The notes beneath the pieces were generated by a model, which was not told the origin of the DNA, made no database searches, and saw only the letters and a program-made list of their open reading frames with translations. A stretch of DNA of 14,139 bases from positions 1 to 14,139 of the forward strand of contig NJDH01000014.1 in the NCBI GenBank assembly GCA_002254405.1, in the 5' to 3' direction. The position numbers were made by a program, and so were the translations under genes. This DNA is from Candidatus Altarchaeales archaeon ex4484_96 (GTDB taxonomy: Archaea; Altiarchaeota; Altiarchaeia; IMC4; QMZM01). Shown here piece after piece: positions 6,879 to 12,099 of this stretch (positions are counted from its first letter, which is position 1; each line of letters begins with the position of its first letter).

Positions 6879-8126
6879 ATGGACTACAAGGTTAAGGATA
6901 TCGGGCTGGCCGAGGCCGGCAGGCTGAAAATAGATTGGGCCCAGGCCCATATGCCTGTTTTAATGCAAATAAGGGAAGATTACAAAAAAAACAAGCCACT
7001 AGCTGGGATAAAAATCGGGTTCGCATTACATGTGACCAAGGAAACCGCGGTTTTGGTCGAAACCCTGGTTGAGGGAGGAGCCGACGTATCTATCACAGGA
7101 TGCAATCCCCTGTCAACACAGGATGATGTTGCCGCTGCGCTGGCTGCGGGGGGGATAAAAGTCTATGCCTGGCGGGGTGAAACCAAGGAACAATACTATG
7201 ATAACATAAACCTCGTATTAGACCATAAACCCAACATAACAATAGATGATGGAGCAGACCTTGTTTTCACAATCCACACCAAAAGACGCAATCTGTTGGA
7301 TAATGTATCAGGGGGGTGTGAGGAAACCACAACAGGCGTCATACGACTCAAGGCCATGGAAAAAGAGGGCAAGTTAAGCTATCCCGTGATGGACGTTAAC
7401 AACGCGATGACAAAACACTTCTTCGACAACCGCTACGGGACCGGGCAATCCACCATAGACGGCATTCTCCGAGCCACAAACGCCCTGATAGCAGGGAAAA
7501 CATTCGTGGTCTCCGGTTACGGTTTCTGCGGGCGCGGGGTTGCGAAAAGAGCCCAGGGCATGGGAGCTAACGTAATAGTAACCGAGGTAGACCCAATCAA
7601 GGCGCTTGAGGCTGTAATGGACGGGTTTCGTCTCATGCCCATGGACCAGGCAAGCCAAATAGGAGACATATTCGTTACCGTAACAGGCGACATTGATGTA
7701 TTAAGAGGCAAACACGTCAGTGAGATGAAAAACGGTGCAATAATCGCCAACTCAGGGCACTTTAACGTTGAAATAAACATCGGGGAAATAGAGGAATTAT
7801 CCAAAAGCAAAAAGAAAATAAGAGATAACGTCGAAGAATACACATTAAAAAACAATAAAAAGGTTTATGTTCTTGCAGAAGGCAGGCTCGTCAATTTGGC
7901 AGCGGCCGAGGGACATCCCTCCGAGGTGATGGATATGAGCTTTGCAAACCAGGCGCTGGCTGTTAAACACCTTCTGGAAAACAAGCTTGAACCGGGAGTA
8001 TATCGTATTCCCCCCGAGTTAGACGAACGCATAGCTGAAGTAAAACTCGAAACAATGGGTGTGCTAAAAGATAACCTAACGCCCGGACAAAAAAAATACC
8101 TTACAAGCTGGGAGGAGGGAACCTGA
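6879..8126 (+). CDS. ahcY: S-adenosylhomocysteine hydrolase (adenosylhomocysteinase)
   Basis: Cytoplasmic NAD-dependent enzyme that reversibly splits S-adenosylhomocysteine into adenosine and homocysteine, clearing the inhibitory product of SAM-dependent methylation. The protein is 415 residues, the usual short archaeal length. Visible signatures are HVTKETAVLVETL (51-63), GCNPLSTQDD (74-83), the substrate-site DDGAD (123-127), EETTTGV (148-154), the MTKHFFDNRYGTGQS block (177-191) with the catalytic Lys179 and Asp183, and the NAD-binding GYGFCGRGVA (213-222) followed by GANVIVTEVDPIKALEA. GHFNVEI (293-299) and EGHPSEVMD (344-352) complete the active site. The C-terminus ends near a YLTSWEEGT motif and lacks the longer tail seen in eukaryotic enzymes. 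Some archaeal members prefer S-inosylhomocysteine; the sequence alone does not settle this. The gene is divergent from the pilus operon and followed by csl4 with a separate TATA box. Confidence 0.96.
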   Translation: MDYKVKDIGLAEAGRLKIDWAQAHMPVLMQIREDYKKNKPLAGIKIGFALHVTKETAVLVETLVEGGADVSITGCNPLSTQDDVAAALAAGGIKVYAWRGETKEQYYDNINLVLDHKPNITIDDGADLVFTIHTKRRNLLDNVSGGCEETTTGVIRLKAMEKEGKLSYPVMDVNNAMTKHFFDNRYGTGQSTIDGILRATNALIAGKTFVVSGYGFCGRGVAKRAQGMGANVIVTEVDPIKALEAVMDGFRLMPMDQASQIGDIFVTVTGDIDVLRGKHVSEMKNGAIIANSGHFNVEINIGEIEELSKSKKKIRDNVEEYTLKNNKKVYVLAEGRLVNLAAAEGHPSEVMDMSFANQALAVKHLLENKLEPGVYRIPPELDERIAEVKLETMGVLKDNLTPGQKKYLTSWEEGT

Positions 8127-8131
8127 AGGCC

Positions 8132-8142
8132 AGATATATAGA
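8132..8142 (+). promoter_or_regulatory. TATA box before csl4
   Basis: AGATATATAGA lies about 36 bases before the chosen csl4 ATG (8173). Transcription would begin near 8160, giving a leader of only about a dozen bases that contains GGTGA (8163-8167), a plausible ribosome-binding site 5 bases before the ATG. csl4 and fen1 would share this transcript. Confidence 0.5.
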
Positions 8143-8172
8143 TGTATTCTTTATTTAATACAGGTGAATGTG

Positions 8173-8733
8173 ATGGAGAAAGATAAAGTATTGATTGGTG
8201 AATACATTGGCACCATAGAGGAATTCGTTCCCGGTAAGGGGACCTTCGCAGAAGACGGGAAAATTTATTCCGCCATCATAGGTGAAGTTGAGCTGGATAA
8301 AGCCAACCAAACGGTAAGGGTTAAGGGCAAGACCATACCGGAGCTGGAGGTAGGTCAGGTTGTTTTCGGCGAAATAGTTAACATCAGAAGAAACAATATC
8401 ACGGTTATCGTGAAGAGGATAAGAGGCTTTGATTTGGAGATGGATGAGAAAACCTCTCTTTATGTTTCAAACATAGCCGATAAATATGTTGAGAAGGCTG
8501 AGGATTTATTCGGGATAGGCGATATCATAGAGGGCGAGATAATCCGAATACACGGCGGCATGGTGAGTTTAACCACGAAGGGGGGTTATGGTGTTGTCCT
8601 GGCTTTCTGTAAAAGATGTCGGCACAGACTCGAGAAAACGGATAAATACAAGGACAAGCTTATATGCCCTAACTGCGCTCATGAGGAGAAAAGAAAGATA
8701 GCTGCTGATTACGGTAACGTTAAGGACGTCTGA
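8173..8733 (+). CDS. csl4: Exosome cap subunit Csl4
   Basis: RNA-binding cap subunit of the archaeal exosome, the complex that degrades and tails RNA with Rrp41/Rrp42 as catalytic ring. The protein is 186 residues, a typical length. The N-terminal beta domain (GEYIGTIEEFVPGKGTF near the start) is followed by an S1 RNA-binding domain at about 60-140 (VGQVVFGEIVNIRRN, then GDIIEGEIIRIHGGMVSLT). A C-terminal zinc ribbon has four cysteines, CKRC (146, 149) and CPNC (165, 168). I chose ATG 8173 over the upstream GTG codons at 8164 and 8170 because GGTGA sits at Shine-Dalgarno distance from it; the GTG at 8164 would add three residues. The stop is 4 bases before the fen1 start, so the two are probably one operon. 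Confidence 0.93.
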   Translation: MEKDKVLIGEYIGTIEEFVPGKGTFAEDGKIYSAIIGEVELDKANQTVRVKGKTIPELEVGQVVFGEIVNIRRNNITVIVKRIRGFDLEMDEKTSLYVSNIADKYVEKAEDLFGIGDIIEGEIIRIHGGMVSLTTKGGYGVVLAFCKRCRHRLEKTDKYKDKLICPNCAHEEKRKIAADYGNVKDV

Positions 8734-8737
8734 TAAA

Positions 8738-9706
8738 ATGGGTGTTAACTTCGGGGATTTATTGCCTTCTGAGGCGATAGATTTTAAACACCTCAGAAGG
8801 AAAACTATTGCCGTAGACGCCATGAACTGCTTATATCAGTTTATTTCCACCATACGCCAGCCTGACGGCACCCCCCTGATGGATTCCCACGGGAGGACTA
8901 CCTCGCATCTTTCGGGTTTATTCTATCGGACCATTCGTTTGCTTGATAAAGAGATTAAACCGGTTTATGTTTTCGACGGGAAACCCCCTGATCTGAAAAA
9001 AAAAGAAATCGGCAGAAGAAGAGAGCTGAAACATAAGGCCAGGGAGGAATGGATGAAGGCTCTGGATGAGGAGCGCATGGAGGATGCCCGTAAATACGCG
9101 AAGAGAAGTTCCAGATTAACACGGGAAATGATTGATGAATCAAAGAAATTGCTTGGATACATGGGGGTTCCCTACGTTCAGGCCCCGGCCGAGGGTGAAG
9201 CCCAATGCGTCAGGTTATGTGAGGGGGGTGATGCCTGGGCGGTCGGCAGCCAGGATTATGATTCATTATTGCTTGGCTCCGAGAGGCTGGTGAGGGGTCT
9301 GACTTTATCGGGTAAATTCGGTCTTTCTCTCATCCGATTGGATTCGGTTTTAAGCTCTCTTGGAATTAGCAGAGAGCAGTTGGTTGATATGGCTATTTTG
9401 ATTGGAACTGATTTCAACGAGGGGGTTAGGGGCATTGGACCCAAGAAGGCCTTGAAAATAGTTCAAGGCGAGGGTTTGCATTCGCTTGGTTTAGGTGAGG
9501 ATTTTAATGAGGTAAGGGCGATTTTTCTCGAACCTGATGTTACCGGGGATTACTCTGTCGAGTGGTTTAGCCCTGACCAAGACGGTCTGGTTTCTTTTAT
9601 GTGCGATGAGAGGGGTTTTTCCCGGGAGAGGGTTTTGAAGGGTGTTGATAATTTGGAATCTGCTTTAGGCGAATTATCCCAGAAGGATTTAAGTAACTGG
9701 TTTTAG
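8738..9706 (+). CDS. fen: Flap endonuclease 1 (FEN-1)
   Basis: Structure-specific nuclease that removes 5' flaps during Okazaki fragment maturation and long-patch base-excision repair. The protein is 322 residues, close to the family length. The N-terminal XPG domain begins MGVNFGDLL and includes VDAMN (Asp27) and VFDGKPP (Asp80). The internal XPG domain has APAEGEAQ (Glu152, Glu154) and GSQDYDSLL (Asp173, Asp175). GTDFNEGVRGIGPKKALKI (223-241) gives the last metal-binding Asp225 and the helix-hairpin-helix-like DNA-binding element. All metal-binding acids are therefore present. The last eight residues, QKDLSNWF, are a perfect PCNA-interacting peptide (Q-x-x-L-x-x-W-F) placed exactly at the C-terminus, so the enzyme should work on the sliding clamp. 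It follows csl4 by 4 bases. A T-rich stretch after the stop is a possible terminator. Confidence 0.96.
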   Translation: MGVNFGDLLPSEAIDFKHLRRKTIAVDAMNCLYQFISTIRQPDGTPLMDSHGRTTSHLSGLFYRTIRLLDKEIKPVYVFDGKPPDLKKKEIGRRRELKHKAREEWMKALDEERMEDARKYAKRSSRLTREMIDESKKLLGYMGVPYVQAPAEGEAQCVRLCEGGDAWAVGSQDYDSLLLGSERLVRGLTLSGKFGLSLIRLDSVLSSLGISREQLVDMAILIGTDFNEGVRGIGPKKALKIVQGEGLHSLGLGEDFNEVRAIFLEPDVTGDYSVEWFSPDQDGLVSFMCDERGFSRERVLKGVDNLESALGELSQKDLSNWF

Positions 9707-9714
9707 GTTAACTT

Positions 9715-9728
9715 ACCTTCTCTTTTTT
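9715..9728 (+). terminator. Possible oligo-T terminator after fen1
   Basis: A pyrimidine-rich run ending in six T residues begins about 8 bases after the fen1 stop codon. Archaeal termination commonly uses such T tracts without a hairpin, and none is seen here. The call is weak because T tracts are frequent in AT-rich intergenic DNA. Confidence 0.35.
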
Positions 9729-9768
9729 ATAGGTATAGTGTATATATTGTATAAACAGAATTCATAAT

Positions 9769-9843
9769 AATTAATCATGATGAAACGTGTAAAATCATGA
9801 CAATAATTCATTATAAATTTAGATAAATTGCAATTAATCATGA
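9769..9843. repeat. Repeated ATCATGA motifs around a promoter, possible operator array
   Basis: A perfect 12-base direct repeat AATTAATCATGA occurs at 9769-9780 and 9832-9843. Its core ATCATGA occurs a third time at 9794-9800. The two long copies are 63 bases apart, about six helical turns, so they face the same side of DNA. The TATA box at 9811-9820 lies between copies two and three, and the third copy covers the likely transcription start of the 90-residue protein gene. Part of each core (TCATGA) is itself palindromic, as expected for a dimeric regulator. Regulator binding is inferred. Confidence 0.55.
9811..9820 (+). promoter_or_regulatory. TATA box before the 90-residue protein gene
   Basis: TTATAAATTT is a near-ideal archaeal TATA box. 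A start about 25 bases downstream (near 9841) would give a leader of about 45 bases, much longer than for the other genes in this window, with a strong Shine-Dalgarno sequence at its end. A second AT-rich stretch with TATA-like steps lies at 9728-9753 and could be an alternative. Confidence 0.55.
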
Positions 9844-9872
9844 CAGATAGCCTAATCAACAATATTTTACAA

Positions 9873-9880
9873 AAGGAGGT
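9873..9880 (+). promoter_or_regulatory. Strong Shine-Dalgarno sequence
   Basis: AAGGAGGT lies 7 bases before the ATG at 9888. It is the only full-strength ribosome-binding site in the window and strongly supports translation of the short gene that follows. Confidence 0.8.
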
Positions 9881-9887
9881 ATAATCC

Positions 9888-10160
9888 ATGACAACCGCCA
9901 GCCACTATGTATTTATGGATTTAGAAGAAATGATAAAAAACGGCAAATACAGCAAGCTGCACGAAATAAGCGAAAAATACAGCGACAGATACAACGAAGA
10001 CAATGAACTGCAGACAATATGCGATAAAATAATAAACTCTTTAGCAACAGAAAACCAGCAGGAGCTGGAAAACATAAAAAAAGACCTGCAGCAGCTGATA
10101 AACACCAGGAAAATGCAAACCGGGGGAGGCAGCCGCCTATGGTTTGAGGACAGGAGATAA
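9888..10160 (+). CDS. Small charged helical protein, unknown family (90 aa)
   Basis: I do not recognise this protein. It has 90 residues, is rich in Lys, Glu, Asp and Asn, has no membrane segment and no signal peptide, and has a single cysteine. Residues about 10-75 look almost entirely helical (LEEMIKNGKYSKLHEISEKY, then ELQTICDKIINSL and QQELENIKKDLQQLINTRK) and could form a small helical bundle or short coiled coil. The tail is Gly-rich and basic/aromatic (TGGGSRLWFEDRR). A strong Shine-Dalgarno sequence, a good TATA box and flanking operator-like repeats argue that it is a real, regulated gene. It stands alone: fen1 ends 181 bases upstream and the convergent helicase gene ends 4 bases downstream. 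A small regulator, an adaptor or an antitoxin-like protein would all fit, but nothing in the sequence picks one. Confidence 0.72.
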   Translation: MTTASHYVFMDLEEMIKNGKYSKLHEISEKYSDRYNEDNELQTICDKIINSLATENQQELENIKKDLQQLINTRKMQTGGGSRLWFEDRR

Positions 10161-10164
10161 TAAA

Positions 10165-12021
10165 TCAACCATAGAACCTGCTAATGTACTTACCCGGGGT
10201 CTCACTAACAATAAGCTCAAGTTCCTGGGGAAAACATTTAGCATAGTTACGCCACTTAAAACGCTCGTCCATGAACACAATCACCCCCTTATCTGTTTCC
10301 GTGCGAATGCATCTGCCAGCCGCCTGCAAAGCCCTGTTCATCGCAGGATAAATATATCCATAATCCCACCCCCTCTCGAATCTGAAATCATAATAATCTA
10401 TCAGCGATTTCACCTCCAGATTCGGCGTCTTGAGAGGCAAACCCACTATAACCACGGCATCAAGCAGGTTATTGGCGTAATCCATGCCCTCAGACATTGA
10501 CCCAGCCTGTACTCCCAGCAACAACCCCCCACCGTCATCAGCCAGATTAGCCAGACGATTATGCAACTCAACACGCTCCTGCTTGCTCATATTTCTTCTC
10601 TCCACCAGAATCCTTTTGCCGCCAACCCCATCCTCAAGAGAGGATAAAACAGAATCCATGAGATGATAAGCAGGGAAAAAAACAGCCATGTTACCCGGGA
10701 CCACCAAAGCAATCTGGGAGATAAGCGAAGCATACCGGGAAAACATGTAATCAGAGCGCTTCGAGTACTTGGTGGTTACCCCGGGCACGATAATGGAAAG
10801 CCGGTTCTCGGGAGGGAAAGGCGAAATATACTCCCTAAGACGTGTTTTATTCGAATTCAGGCCAAGGATATCCAGATACATGTCCTGCGGCAATAATGTC
10901 CCGCTCATCAGGATACTGGAACCTGATTTATCGAATAATTCAGAGCTGGATAAGCCAGGGTCAAGGCACCTGTAGCTTAAACGCAGAAATTTATCCCTGC
11001 TTAGTATCCTCACATAACCCAGGTCTCCACCCAGCCATGAGCTCATGAAACGGGCAATGGAGGCAGAGTATGATTTATGTCTGTTTGGTAAATCCAATAC
11101 CCGCTCACCCAACCCCCTTAACCCATCCACTATATCCTCGTAACCCAAGCCGAGTTTATCCTCGACAAGCGAAATGAACTCATCTCTTGAAACAAGCCTC
11201 TCACCTTTATTTTCGATATCATCACCCAACTCCTTCAATATAGCCTGCATGTCTCTTAAATCATCGGCTGATTCATGCTCGGACAGAAAAAGAGCTTCCT
11301 TGATAGCCCTGATAATCTGTTTCTCGGTCAGGTTTTTGCTCAAAAGCGTTCTAACCCTCTCGGGCAGATTATGAGCTTCATCCACTATCAATAATGAGTT
11401 ATTAAGCCGCTTGTTTAATTTCGACAAAAACGCCTTACGCACCCCCGGGGAAAAAATATGAAAGTAATCGCAGACGATGATGTTAGCGTCTTTCCCAACC
11501 TCAGTGCATATCTCATAAGGGCACATGCGGTGTTTTTCGCATAATCTGGAGATATCCTCGCTGTGAGATGGGTTCTTTTTTATTTCATTAACTAACTTTG
11601 CTGCTTTCTGAGAGAGCTTACCAGCCCGCACATTATTATAGTAAGTGCATCTCTCGTCTCTTTTGAGTTTACGGCAGAACTGGTTGAACTCCCGTGAGCT
11701 GAGATTCCTAACCTGATGCGGGCAGGTCCATTGTTTGCCTACAATGTCGACGGCCACAATATCAACACCATGTTTTTTCTTTATCCTGCTTAAAGTATCT
11801 ATCACAATAGTATGCTGGGTGTGCTTTGGTGTCAGAAAAAAAACGGTTTTATTCTTTTTAAGGGCATAATTGAGTGTGTGAGCCAGCACAGCAACCGTTT
11901 TACCTATTCCCGTCGGGGCGTGAGCGATTAGATTCTCACGATTCAACAAAATAGATTCAACATCCCCCATCAACTCCCTCTGACCTGACCGGACCCTCTC
12001 AAACGGGAAAATATCTGCCAT
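10165..12021 (-). CDS. XPD/Rad3-DinG family iron-sulfur DNA helicase
   Basis: Superfamily 2 ATP-dependent 5'-3' DNA helicase, likely in repair or processing of blocked DNA structures. The protein is 618 residues. FERVRSGQRELM (7-18) resembles the Q-motif region, Walker A is APTGIGKT (35-42), and motif Ia is FFLTPKHTQH (61-70). A four-cysteine cluster follows, with the best candidates C100 (WTCP), C116 (FNQFC), C125 (ERCTYY) and C167 (MCPYE), which would hold the 4Fe-4S cluster; C161 and C172 are spare cysteines nearby. The DEAH box is LIVDEAHNLPERV (211-223). The C-terminal helicase domain has SGTLLPQDMYLDILG and motif VI QAAGRCIR (566-573). The cluster and arch region are complete, so it should be active. 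Archaea often carry one true XPD plus other relatives; which this is cannot be decided here. The ATG at 12021 has no Shine-Dalgarno sequence and lies 1 base from an inverted repeat. Confidence 0.92.
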   Translation of the reverse strand: MADIFPFERVRSGQRELMGDVESILLNRENLIAHAPTGIGKTVAVLAHTLNYALKKNKTVFFLTPKHTQHTIVIDTLSRIKKKHGVDIVAVDIVGKQWTCPHQVRNLSSREFNQFCRKLKRDERCTYYNNVRAGKLSQKAAKLVNEIKKNPSHSEDISRLCEKHRMCPYEICTEVGKDANIIVCDYFHIFSPGVRKAFLSKLNKRLNNSLLIVDEAHNLPERVRTLLSKNLTEKQIIRAIKEALFLSEHESADDLRDMQAILKELGDDIENKGERLVSRDEFISLVEDKLGLGYEDIVDGLRGLGERVLDLPNRHKSYSASIARFMSSWLGGDLGYVRILSRDKFLRLSYRCLDPGLSSSELFDKSGSSILMSGTLLPQDMYLDILGLNSNKTRLREYISPFPPENRLSIIVPGVTTKYSKRSDYMFSRYASLISQIALVVPGNMAVFFPAYHLMDSVLSSLEDGVGGKRILVERRNMSKQERVELHNRLANLADDGGGLLLGVQAGSMSEGMDYANNLLDAVVIVGLPLKTPNLEVKSLIDYYDFRFERGWDYGYIYPAMNRALQAAGRCIRTETDKGVIVFMDERFKWRNYAKCFPQELELIVSETPGKYISRFYG

Positions 12022-12022
12022 A

Positions 12023-12053
12023 GTTTATCTAAACCGAATACATTCAGATAAAC
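12023..12053. repeat. Inverted repeat in the divergent helicase/lipoprotein intergenic region
   Basis: GTTTATCT (12023-12030) is followed after 15 bases by its exact reverse complement AGATAAAC (12046-12053), with arm centres 23 bases apart, about two helical turns. Read on the minus strand, the right arm lies about 25-32 bases before the helicase start codon and may double as its TATA element. This could be an operator for a dimeric regulator or simply promoter sequence. Confidence 0.45.
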
Positions 12054-12063
12054 CAACCGACGT

Positions 12064-12072
12064 GATTTAAAG
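12064..12072 (+). promoter_or_regulatory. TATA-like element of the lipoprotein gene
   Basis: GATTTAAAG lies 28-36 bases before the ATG at 12100, the spacing expected for a leaderless archaeal transcript. No Shine-Dalgarno sequence precedes that ATG. The remaining bases between the two divergent genes hold nothing else recognised apart from the inverted repeat. Confidence 0.4.
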
Positions 12073-12099
12073 CATGAAACCCTAGTAGAAAATGACAAA

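Noticed and set aside
7374..7855. Minus-strand open frames opposite the SAH hydrolase gene
   Set aside because: They are shadows of a highly conserved enzyme; the translations show no family features.
9905..10168. Minus-strand open frame opposite the 90-residue gene
   Set aside because: It would overlap the helicase gene end by 4 bases and looks tempting as an operon extension, but the plus-strand gene has a strong Shine-Dalgarno sequence and TATA box; the reverse translation is low-complexity Ser/Phe/Leu.
10663..11048. Overlapping plus-strand open frames opposite the helicase gene
   Set aside because: They are antisense to well-conserved helicase motifs and lack start signals.
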